Shown: piece by piece, positions 1-5,905 of the stretch
How the letters are laid out: each line of letters starts with the position of its first letter
Numbering within the stretch: the first letter of the stretch is position 1
NCBI GenBank assembly: GCA_047639615.1
Contig: JBLIOL010000253.1
Location: forward strand, 1-8,296
Source: CAYWNK01 sp047639615
GTDB lineage: Bacteria > Planctomycetota > UBA1135 > GCA-002686595
DNA length: 8,296 nt
Reading direction: 5' to 3'
The notes under the pieces: generated by a model
Database searches by the model: none
The model's input: the letters and a program-made list of their open reading frames with translations, nothing else
What the model was told of the DNA's origin: nothing
Made by a program: the position numbers and the translations under genes

Positions 1-1267
1 CCAGGCTTGAACCCGAATCCACATCGCAACCATCGGGGAGTCCGTTGCCATTGCAATCGGAGAAGGGGCCGCGCTCGATCCAAACCGCGCCGAGGCCCGT
101 CGGCGGCATGCTGGCCAGAATAGTGAGATCCTGAGTCATGGCGGCCGTGAAGCCCAAGCGATGACCCGCGAGCAGAGCGCCATAGTCGCTGACCGCTTCC
201 TCGACCCACTCGGCGCCATCGAAGTAAAAGCGGTGACCGGCGCCTGAATTGAGGCCCTGGTGATTGGAGTCCACAGCCCCCACCAGGATGCGGTCGTCGT
301 ACAAGGCGACGCTGTAGCCGAAGCTGTCCAAGCTCAGTTGCTGCGCCGGCAGCAACTTGGCGACCTGCGTGTACTGACCAGCGTTCAGCTCGAACACATA
401 AGCCGCGCCCGCCAGCGAACCGGCGGCGGTCGTCTTGCCCCAGGCGCCGATCACGGCCCGACCGTTCTGCGCGGCCATACTCCACCCGAAGAAGTCCAGG
501 GAGGCATCGTCGAGGGGTTCGATCTTCTGGGTCTCAACCCAAACGCCATTGTTGTTCTCTTTGAAGGCGTACACGGCGCCGGAACCTGTACCGCCATCGT
601 CCTCGCCGTAGGCGCCCACCAAGACGAACTCACCATCGATGGCCACGGACTCACCGAAGTAGTCGGCCACGCCGCCATCGGAGGCGCTCAGGAACGCAAC
701 CTCTTGCCATTGACCAAGAATGCGTTCGAAGACGTAGACCGAGCCGGAAGCCTGACCGAAGGGCGTGTCCTCGCGGGCGCTGATCACAGCCAGATCGCCG
801 CGTACGCAAACGGAGTAGCCGAACTGATCACCAGCATCAGCCTGAGATCCCGTCAGCTTGAAGGCCTGCAACCATTGCCCGGCGGCACGCTCAAAAACGT
901 AGACCGCACCCGATTCCGCGCCGGTGTCGTCGTCCAAGTAGGCGCCAACGATCAGGGTGCCGTCGTCCAAACTGACCGAGCGACCAAACTTATCCCCGGC
1001 CTCAAGACCGACGGGCACAAGCTTCTGAACTTGCGACCAAACACCTGCGGTCCATTCGAAAGCGTATGCCGCTCCCGACAAGGAACCTGCGTCGTCATCA
1101 TCGGTCGAACCGACGATCACGAAGTTGTCATCGGCCCCAAGGGAACGGCCGAATTGATCCCCCGGTGCGAGGTCCAATGCTGTTCGACGCACTTCGCACT
1201 GGGCGTTGGCATCGGTAAGAAGAGTCGCTACCAGGCTGGTAGCAATGAGAGCTGTTGTGAGTCGCAT
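1..1267 (-). CDS. Secreted FG-GAP repeat beta-propeller protein with dockerin-like tail (partial, C-terminus off the left edge)
   Basis: Reading the minus strand from the ATG at 1267-1265 gives 422 codons with no stop before the window edge. Residues 1-22 are a signal peptide (hydrophobic stretch TALIATSLVATLL, then ANA before QC), so the product is exported. The body holds seven FG-GAP-type repeats of about 55-60 residues, each with a (G/A/L)DxFGxS-like motif, a VGA-type strand and a SGAxYVFE-type strand; the seventh is degenerate (HRLGFT). Seven repeats suit a single seven-bladed propeller. At about residue 402 the chain enters DCNGNGLPDGCDVDSG, an Asp/Asn-rich calcium-binding motif of the dockerin or thrombospondin-3 kind, common at the C-terminus of Planctomycetota secreted proteins. 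The ligand or function is unknown; surface adhesion or anchoring is a guess. No clear ribosome site precedes the ATG; an in-frame GTG five codons upstream is a possible alternative start. Confidence 0.88.
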   Translation of the reverse strand, partial: MRLTTALIATSLVATLLTDANAQCEVRRTALDLAPGDQFGRSLGADDNFVIVGSTDDDDAGSLSGAAYAFEWTAGVWSQVQKLVPVGLEAGDKFGRSVSLDDGTLIVGAYLDDDTGAESGAVYVFERAAGQWLQAFKLTGSQADAGDQFGYSVCVRGDLAVISAREDTPFGQASGSVYVFERILGQWQEVAFLSASDGGVADYFGESVAIDGEFVLVGAYGEDDGGTGSGAVYAFKENNNGVWVETQKIEPLDDASLDFFGWSMAAQNGRAVIGAWGKTTAAGSLAGAAYVFELNAGQYTQVAKLLPAQQLSLDSFGYSVALYDDRILVGAVDSNHQGLNSGAGHRFYFDGAEWVEEAVSDYGALLAGHRLGFTAAMTQDLTILASMPPTGLGAVWIERGPFSDCNGNGLPDGCDVDSGSSL

Positions 1268-1409
1268 GGCGTTCGCGGCCACTGGAGCAAGGTGGACACG
1301 CTCTCTTTATCCTAGTCACAGCTATTAAATGGGTGTGAGAGTCCGAAACAAACTCCCGTTGTTGGACGACTACGAGCTAGGCTCAAGGTCTCAACCGGAG
1401 ACACCCCCT
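1268..1409. other. Divergent intergenic region between the FG-GAP gene and the peroxiredoxin gene
   Basis: This 142-bp stretch must hold the promoters of both flanking genes, since they are transcribed away from each other. It is locally more AT-rich around 1308-1330 than the flanking genes. I see only weak sigma-70-like hexamers with poor spacing, and no convincing operator or riboswitch. An open frame from 1329 runs into the peroxiredoxin, but its first 27 codons look non-coding. Confidence 0.5.
1397..1400 (+). promoter_or_regulatory. Ribosome binding site of the peroxiredoxin gene
   Basis: GGAG lies 9 nt before the ATG at 1410. It is the clearest Shine-Dalgarno sequence in the window and decides the start at 1410 over the in-frame ATG at 1329. 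The start at 1410 also puts a hydrophobic signal sequence at the N-terminus. Confidence 0.7.
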
Positions 1410-1949
1410 ATGAACCTACGCCCCCTCGCCTTAGCCCTAGTGACCCTAGGACTGCCCTTCACGTTCCAAGACCCCACGCCCGATACGCCCACGCCGGCGG
1501 TTGCGACCTTGGGCAAGACCGCTCCCGGCCTGCGCCTCAACGATCAATCAGGCAAGGCAATCGCCCTCGATTTCGCCGAGCGCTGGACCGTATTAGCCTT
1601 CTTCCCGAAGGCGGCAACGCCTGGCTGAACATTGGAAGTCTGCTCGCTGCGGGACGCAGCGACCTACCTCTCTTCTATGGACACCGACGTCTACGGCATC
1701 TCCCTAGATGGCGTCGCGGACCTGGCCAAGTTTCACAAGGCCCAAAAACTCACCTACCCGCTGTTAAGCGATCCGGATGGCTCCGTCGCGGGCCGCTTCG
1801 ATGCGGTCATGAAGGGCCGCCCCTTCGCCAAGCGCATGACCTTCATCATCGATGGCGAAGGCATCCTGCGTCACATCGACGAGGGCGTGAATGTACGCAC
1901 CCACGGCGAGGATCTCCTCGCGATCGTGGAGCGCCTGCAAAACGAGTAG
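1410..1949 (+). CDS. Exported PrxQ/BCP-type peroxiredoxin, predicted selenoprotein (in-frame TGA = Sec73)
   Basis: The product is a thiol (here selenol) peroxidase that reduces hydrogen peroxide and organic hydroperoxides, recycled by a thioredoxin-like partner. The full frame is 179 residues if the TGA at 1626-1628 is read as selenocysteine. Residues 1-20 are a short signal-like sequence (MNLRPLALALVTLG), and a Pro/Thr-rich linker follows, suggesting export. The AhpC/TSA-type domain runs from about 35 to 178: FFPKAATPG at 64-72, U73 in the peroxidatic position of PxxxTxxC, resolving Cys78 in TLEVCSLRD (the +5 spacing of BCP/PrxQ), YPLLSDPDG at 116-124, and RMTFIID with the likely active-site Arg142. 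Both sides of the TGA encode conserved family sequence in one frame with no other lesion. A SECIS-like hairpin follows the TGA. The alternative is a nonsense-mutated pseudogene, or a sequencing error of a TGC or TGT codon. The gene converges with the MORN-repeat gene, leaving 28 bp between stop codons. Confidence 0.88.
1626..1628 (+). other. In-frame UGA codon, predicted selenocysteine (Sec73)
   Basis: TGA replaces the peroxidatic cysteine codon of the peroxiredoxin: the context reads T-P-G-TGA-T-L-E-V-C. Known bacterial peroxiredoxin selenoproteins carry Sec at this same residue. The reading frame continues for 106 codons with recognisable peroxiredoxin sequence up to a TAG at 1947-1949. Confidence 0.85.
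1644..1662 (+). promoter_or_regulatory. Candidate bacterial SECIS hairpin
   Basis: TCGCTGC (1644-1650) pairs perfectly with GCAGCGA (1656-1662) around a GGGAC loop; G1651-C1655 could close further to a GGA triloop. The loop starts 22 nt after the TGA, and its first two bases are G. Bacterial SECIS elements recognised by SelB typically have a short stem, a small apical loop with a G among its first two bases, and about 16-37 nt between UGA and loop, so all three criteria are met. A weak outer helix (GAAG 1635-1638 with CTTC 1672-1675) is possible. The hairpin lies in coding sequence (CSLRDAA), as bacterial SECIS elements do. Confidence 0.75.
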
Positions 1950-1966
1950 CGCTCTACGCTTCCGCC

Positions 1967-2010
1967 GGGCACTGGCGCTATTGGTTCGAGGACCAGTAGC
2001 GCCAGTGCCC
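1967..2010. terminator. Long hairpin between convergent genes, probable bidirectional terminator
   Basis: GGGCACTGGCGCTA (1967-1980) and TAGCGCCAGTGCCC (1997-2010) are perfect 14-bp inverted copies. Between them, TGGT (1982-1985) pairs with ACCA (1992-1995), flanked by two possible G-U pairs, giving a nearly continuous stem of about 20 bp with a CGAG tetraloop. It sits between the peroxiredoxin stop (1949) and the body of the convergent MORN gene, and overlaps the last ten codons and stop of the latter. No long U-tract follows on either strand, so it may act as a Rho-assisted stop or 3'-end protector rather than a classical intrinsic terminator. Confidence 0.65.
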
Positions 2011-3012
2011 GATCTCGTTTCCGTCCCTGTAGTCGCACTCGGCCAGTAGCTGACCGGTGTCGCTCCACTGGCGATGCTGTCCCACCGGACGCCCGGTATC
2101 GAACGTGCCTTGGCTGTGCTTCTCGCCGCCGGCGTAAAAGGTTGTGTGCACGCCGTTGGGCTCGCCCTGCTCAAACTCTTGTTCCCAGAGCTTGTCGCCG
2201 CCCACGTCCCAGCCCACGTGTACGCCTTCCTTCGAGCCGCGCACAAAGAGACCCTGCTCCTTGCGTTGACCGTTGGAGTGAAATAGCACGGTTTCGCCAT
2301 GGGCCACACCCGCAGCAAAGCTGCCGGTCATGACCAGGTTCGCATCGGAATCCCAACGATTGCGTAGGCCGCTCAAGCCACCCTGCCGGTAGGTACCTTC
2401 CTCGCGTAGAACGCCGCGCTCATCCCAGACTTGATGCAAGCCCTGGCGCTGGCCGTTGCGCCAATACCCGCGCGCTTGCTGGCGACCGATCTCGTCCCAA
2501 GCTTCGTGCAAGCCCTGACGCTGGCCCGTGAGCCACTCACCATCGGAAGCCCGCGAGCCGTCCGCGTGCCAGGTCTGATGCCGGCCCTGCTCGTGCCCAT
2601 TGCTGAAAGTGCCGCGCTGCGACTCGCGGCCATTCGCGTGCCACCAACGCCAAGGCCCCTCACGCCGGCCTAGGTGGTAAGTACCTTCCCAGGCCACGCT
2701 GCCCGCGCGGTGCCAACCCTTCCAAAGCCCAGCGCGCCCCGCCATGGGGATGCGCGTGCGGTTGGCCTCGAGGTCCTCGTCGTAGGGCACGCCGCCATCG
2801 CGATAGCGCCCTTCAGCCTGCTGCTGCCCACCGGGGTACCAGAAGTTCCACAGGCCGATAGCCGTGCGAACGCCGCCCTCCGGTATCTGTACATTGCCGC
2901 GGCAGCGCAGGGCCAGGTCATCCCCATAGCGCATGCGAACTTCCTGCACAGGCGGACCGCAGGCGAAGGCCAAGACGGATAGGAGCAAAAGGGACTTTGT
3001 GCGATGGGCCAT
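1978..3012 (-). CDS. MORN/YwqK-type repeat lipoprotein
   Basis: The product is 344 residues. An N-terminal hydrophobic stretch (SLLLLSVLAFAC) ends in Cys18, which looks like a lipid-attachment site although the -3 residue is Ala rather than the usual Leu. Mature residues 52-94 hold one repeat unit (GLWNFWYPGG...) followed by an irregular insertion. Residues 95-334 are ten consecutive 24-residue repeats with no gaps, pattern GxxxxWxxxGxxxxxGxFxxGxxx, and a partial eleventh (GHWRYW) ends the protein. This is the MORN-like family that databases often label YwqK antitoxin; nothing here indicates a toxin-antitoxin pair. Such beta-hairpin arrays usually bind proteins or lipids, and the target is unknown. 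The start at 3012 is fixed by the signal sequence; no good Shine-Dalgarno site is seen. The upstream same-strand neighbour is the HtrA gene, 70 bp away, so co-transcription is possible. Confidence 0.87.
   Translation of the reverse strand: MAHRTKSLLLLSVLAFACGPPVQEVRMRYGDDLALRCRGNVQIPEGGVRTAIGLWNFWYPGGQQQAEGRYRDGGVPYDEDLEANRTRIPMAGRAGLWKGWHRAGSVAWEGTYHLGRREGPWRWWHANGRESQRGTFSNGHEQGRHQTWHADGSRASDGEWLTGQRQGLHEAWDEIGRQQARGYWRNGQRQGLHQVWDERGVLREEGTYRQGGLSGLRNRWDSDANLVMTGSFAAGVAHGETVLFHSNGQRKEQGLFVRGSKEGVHVGWDVGGDKLWEQEFEQGEPNGVHTTFYAGGEKHSQGTFDTGRPVGQHRQWSDTGQLLAECDYRDGNEIGHWRYWSSNQ
2011..2730 (-). repeat. Ten tandem 72-bp coding repeats (24-residue MORN-like units)
   Basis: Protein residues 95-334 of the lipoprotein divide exactly into ten units of 24 residues. 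The units start GLWKGW, GPWRWW, GRHQTW, GLHEAW, GLHQVW, GLRNRW, GETVLF, GVHVGW, GVHTTF and GQHRQW. Protein identity between units is low to moderate and the DNA copies are diverged, so this is an old array. Units 4 and 5 are most alike at DNA level around their start (CAGGGCTTGCA shared). Confidence 0.85.
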
Positions 3013-3082
3013 GCCTACTGCTCATCGGCAATCTCAGCCCGAGACCCTGAAGGGCTTCCGGGGAACTCCTCCCCAGACCCCG

Positions 3083-4378
3083 CTACTCGTCCCGGAAAGG
3101 GGTCGGGAATTTGGGAACGAGCACCACCGTCAGCGTCTGGCGCGGTGCCTGTTGCAGCACCTCCATGCTTCCATCCTCCTCAGGTCCGATCTGGTAGAGC
3201 GTCGGCTGGCGCACGATGTCGAGGTTGACCCGCGGGTCAGGAAGCAGATAGATGCGTTCCAATTCCTTGGCCAACGCCCCCCGATCCGGAGTCGGCTGGC
3301 CGTTTACCCCCACGATCACATCGCCCAGTTGCACCTGATCGCGGAGCGGTATCAGCGGCGCCAAACGCAGCTCCGCGGGGCTACCCACCTCGACCGCTAG
3401 GAGCACGACGCCCTGCAGGTTGAGCGCTTCCAGTAGCTGCGCACTGAGGGCGTCAGCCGCCAACTTCAGGCCCAGCTCCCAACGGGATTCGATGCCCCGC
3501 TCGATCAAGCGCGGCACGACCTGATTGATCAGCTCGACCGGCAGCGCGAAACCGATTCCACCGCTGGTACGAGTCTGCGCAGGGATCGAGGTATTGAGGC
3601 CGATCATGGCACCCGAGGAATCGAGCAAGGGGCCGCCCGAGTTGCCCGGGTTGATGGCCGCATCGGTCTGAATAACGCCGCGCAAGGTGGCTCCCTCGGG
3701 CGTGGTCGTCTCGCGACCGAGGCCACTGACCACGCCCGTGGTCAGTGATAGATCGAGCCCGAATGGGTTGCCGAGGGCGTAGACCGACTGCCCCACCAGC
3801 AACTGCGTGGCGTTGCCCAAGCGAACGGGTACCAGGCTCTCAGCAGGCGCGCCGATGCAGATCACTGCCAGGTCCGTGGCCAGGCTGACCCCCACATAGT
3901 CAGCCTTCCAGCGACTGCCGTCCGCAAGCTGCACGGTCACGTCGGTTTGCCCGTCCACCAGGTGCGCGTTCGTGACGATGTAACCGCGCTTGTTCCAGAT
4001 CACCCCCGAGCCCGTCCCGGCAGGCACCAGGCTAGGATCCATGCCCTCGTAGCGCAGCTGATTACGCATGGCGGCCTCGTCCTGGCGCGCCTGGATGTGC
4101 ACCACGGAGCGCGCGGCATCGCGCACCACCGAGACCCGGCGACGTTCGGTGGTATTGAGCGCCGCCGGCGGGCTCGTGGGCCGCGAACGATGCGAAGCCA
4201 AAGCGTCCTGCGCCTCTGCCGGCATGGGCGCCGAGCCTGCCTGGGCCGAGTTGTCCCAGAGCCGCAGGGCCCCGGCAGTCAGCACGCAGGTCACCAGGAA
4301 TACTGCGCCGCCGAACATCAACGGGTGAGCGAGGGGGCGCCGGGAAGACGCGGGGCTTAGGCGTTGGGTGCTGCTCAT
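3083..4378 (-). CDS. Membrane-anchored HtrA/DegS-like serine protease with PDZ domain
   Basis: The product is 431 residues. After a basic N-terminus, residues 20-40 (MFGGAVFLVTCVLTAGALRL) form a membrane anchor or uncleaved signal. A Pro/Ala-rich linker leads to the S1C trypsin-fold domain at about 85-295. The catalytic triad is visible: His139 in TNAHLVDG, Asp169 in ATDLAVI and Ser247 in NPGNSGGPLL. ALGNPFGL and GIGFALP are further HtrA signatures. One PDZ domain occupies about 300-425 (LGDVIVGVNGQP), with an acidic insert near 398-406 before its last strand. A single PDZ and an N-terminal anchor resemble DegS or DegQ-like periplasmic quality-control proteases that cut misfolded envelope proteins. 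The ATG at 4378 was chosen because the frame upstream of it, open to 4708, is the antisense of the MATE gene and has no family similarity. Confidence 0.93.
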   Translation of the reverse strand: MSSTQRLSPASSRRPLAHPLMFGGAVFLVTCVLTAGALRLWDNSAQAGSAPMPAEAQDALASHRSRPTSPPAALNTTERRRVSVVRDAARSVVHIQARQDEAAMRNQLRYEGMDPSLVPAGTGSGVIWNKRGYIVTNAHLVDGQTDVTVQLADGSRWKADYVGVSLATDLAVICIGAPAESLVPVRLGNATQLLVGQSVYALGNPFGLDLSLTTGVVSGLGRETTTPEGATLRGVIQTDAAINPGNSGGPLLDSSGAMIGLNTSIPAQTRTSGGIGFALPVELINQVVPRLIERGIESRWELGLKLAADALSAQLLEALNLQGVVLLAVEVGSPAELRLAPLIPLRDQVQLGDVIVGVNGQPTPDRGALAKELERIYLLPDPRVNLDIVRQPTLYQIGPEEDGSMEVLQQAPRQTLTVVLVPKFPTPFRDE

Positions 4379-4421
4379 GAGGTCCCCGGGAGGGGGCAAT
4401 GAATGTACGCCTGGTAAATCA

Positions 4422-4453
4422 CGGATGTTGGATCCAATCGGAGAGAGCATCCG
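4422..4453. promoter_or_regulatory. Nested inverted repeat in the htrA-like/MATE divergent spacer
   Basis: CGGATG (4422-4427) and CATCCG (4448-4453) form an inverted pair enclosing a perfect 10-bp palindrome, TTGGATCCAA (4428-4437). The element lies in the 84-bp spacer between two divergent starts (4378 and 4463), ending 9 bp before the transporter ATG. It could be an operator for a dimeric regulator serving both genes or a 5'-leader hairpin. A chance palindrome is not excluded. Confidence 0.35.
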
Positions 4454-4462
4454 GGCAGGTTC

Positions 4463-5905
4463 ATGTTTACCGTGCCCGACATGAGCGCCGCGAGGACAGA
4501 GCTCCGGGCTCTGCTGCGCCTGGCGATACCCATCATCCTGACCAATCTCGGGTCTCAGCTGATGAACACGGTGGATACCGTGATGCTGGGCCACTTCTCG
4601 AAAGAGGCCCTCGCCGCTGCCGGGGTAGGTGGTGTTTGGGTCATGGGTACGAGCATGTTCGCCATGGGCCTGCTGCATGGCATGGACCCGATTGTGACCC
4701 AGTCCCACGGTGCTCGGGACGGCGCGCGGGCCGGGCTGGCCCTGCAGCGTGGGCTGGTGCTAGCGCTGCTGGTGAGCCTGCCACTGGCTCTGGCTTGGAC
4801 GATGACCGGGAACATGCTGCTGCTCGGAGGCCAGTCCGCGCAACTGGCAGCCGACGCCCACAGCTACCTGCAAGTACAGATCCCATCGATCCCCTTCTTC
4901 CTGGCCTTCATCGCCCTGCGCCAGTACCTGCAAGGCCGCGACATCGTGCGGCCGGTGTTGATGGTCACGCTGCTCGCCAACGTGCTCAACGTAATCTTCA
5001 ATTGGGTGCTGATCTATGGCGTCGGAGACCTACCCGGCATGGGCCTCGTCGGCGCGGGCATCGCCACCTGTATCACGCGCAGCTTCCTGTTCTTCGGCCT
5101 GATCTGGGCCATTGCGCGCGGGCGCTTGCACGAGGGCGCTTGGGCGCCGTGGACCAAGGCCGCTTGGTCGCGTCGCGGCTTGGGCGAGATCCTGCGCTTC
5201 GGCATCCCCACCAGCCTGCAAATGGGGCTCGAGATCTGGGCCTTCGGCGCCTGCACGCTCATGGCCGGTGCCCTCGGCACGGTTGCCACCGGAGCGCACA
5301 TCATCGTGCTCAACCTCTCGAGCAATTCCTTCATGGTGCCCTTGGGTGTAGCTCTCGCCGCGTGCACCCGAGTGGGCAATTTGATCGGTGCCGGCGAGCC
5401 CGAACGAGCACGCCTCGCGGGTCGCATCGCCGTGCGCACGGGCGCCGGCATCATGCTTGTAGCAGCCGTTATTTTCCTAGCCCTACGCTTCCAACTCCCG
5501 CGCCTCTACGTGGGTAGCGACGAGCTGGACGTACTAGCTCTAGCAGCCGCCATTCTGCCCGTAGCGGCCGCTTTCCAGGTCTTTGACGGCTTCCAGGTGG
5601 TCGGCGCCGGCATCCTGCGCGGACGCGGCGACACCAAGCCCGCGGCCTGGTTCAACCTAGTTGGCTATTGGGTACTCGCCCTGCCCATGGGCTACTACTT
5701 GGCCTTCCACACCTCGCTCGGACTGGCCGGCGTTTGGTGGGGCCTGGCCCTTGGCCTAGCCATCGTGGCCGTATGCCTCTCCTACTACCTGCGACGCTGC
5801 TACGGACGCGATGCCGAAGCGGAGCGCAGAGCGCTGCTGCCGTCCGCTCCGAACAGTGCCGCCATGCCCGCTTCCAATGCGGGCCAAGCTTCTTCCGCCG
5901 ACTGA
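4463..5905 (+). CDS. MATE family efflux transporter
   Basis: The product is 480 residues, the usual size for the family, and almost wholly hydrophobic with about 12 membrane helices in two halves. Family features include the start of helix 1 (LAIPIILTNLGSQLMNTVDTVMLGHFS), the MDPIVTQSHGA loop at about residues 74-84 that matches the conserved D/E-P-x-x-x-Q-xx-GA region, NVIFNWVLIYG in the first half, and GILRGRGDTKPA in the second half. MATE proteins export cationic drugs, dyes or metabolites in exchange for H+ or Na+; the substrate and coupling ion cannot be read from this sequence. Only a weak AGG lies before the ATG at 4463, and the in-frame ATG at 4481 is an equally plausible start. The hydrophilic C-terminal tail (about 445-480) is encoded in the part that overlaps the convergent peptidase gene. 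Confidence 0.92.
   Translation: MFTVPDMSAARTELRALLRLAIPIILTNLGSQLMNTVDTVMLGHFSKEALAAAGVGGVWVMGTSMFAMGLLHGMDPIVTQSHGARDGARAGLALQRGLVLALLVSLPLALAWTMTGNMLLLGGQSAQLAADAHSYLQVQIPSIPFFLAFIALRQYLQGRDIVRPVLMVTLLANVLNVIFNWVLIYGVGDLPGMGLVGAGIATCITRSFLFFGLIWAIARGRLHEGAWAPWTKAAWSRRGLGEILRFGIPTSLQMGLEIWAFGACTLMAGALGTVATGAHIIVLNLSSNSFMVPLGVALAACTRVGNLIGAGEPERARLAGRIAVRTGAGIMLVAAVIFLALRFQLPRLYVGSDELDVLALAAAILPVAAAFQVFDGFQVVGAGILRGRGDTKPAAWFNLVGYWVLALPMGYYLAFHTSLGLAGVWWGLALGLAIVAVCLSYYLRRCYGRDAEAERRALLPSAPNSAAMPASNAGQASSAD

Noticed and set aside
260..1315. A 351-codon open frame on the plus strand
   Set aside because: It is antisense to the FG-GAP gene, whose minus-strand reading has a signal peptide and seven recognisable repeats. 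The plus-strand product shows no domain or signal.
1329..1628. A 99-residue truncated peroxiredoxin starting at 1329 and ending at the TGA
   Set aside because: The first 27 codons look non-coding and lack a ribosome site, while 1410 has GGAG and a signal sequence. Ending at the TGA would remove the catalytic residue and most of the domain.
1632..1949. A separate gene beginning at TTG just after the TGA
   Set aside because: It has no ribosome site, would begin in the middle of the active-site helix, and is the natural continuation of the upstream peroxiredoxin frame.
1978..3012. Toxin-antitoxin module based on the YwqK antitoxin label
   Set aside because: No small toxin gene is adjacent, and the protein is a lipoprotein-like repeat array. 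The label reflects only repeat similarity.
4379..4708. A 110-residue N-terminal extension of the HtrA-like protease
   Set aside because: It is antisense to the MATE coding region and its promoter spacer, has His-rich non-family sequence, and would place the membrane anchor internally. The ATG at 4378 gives a normal N-terminus.
4399..5517. A 372-codon Arg-rich plus-strand frame overlapping the MATE gene
   Set aside because: Its composition is typical of an out-of-frame reading of GC-rich DNA, and the overlapping MATE frame is a clear membrane protein.
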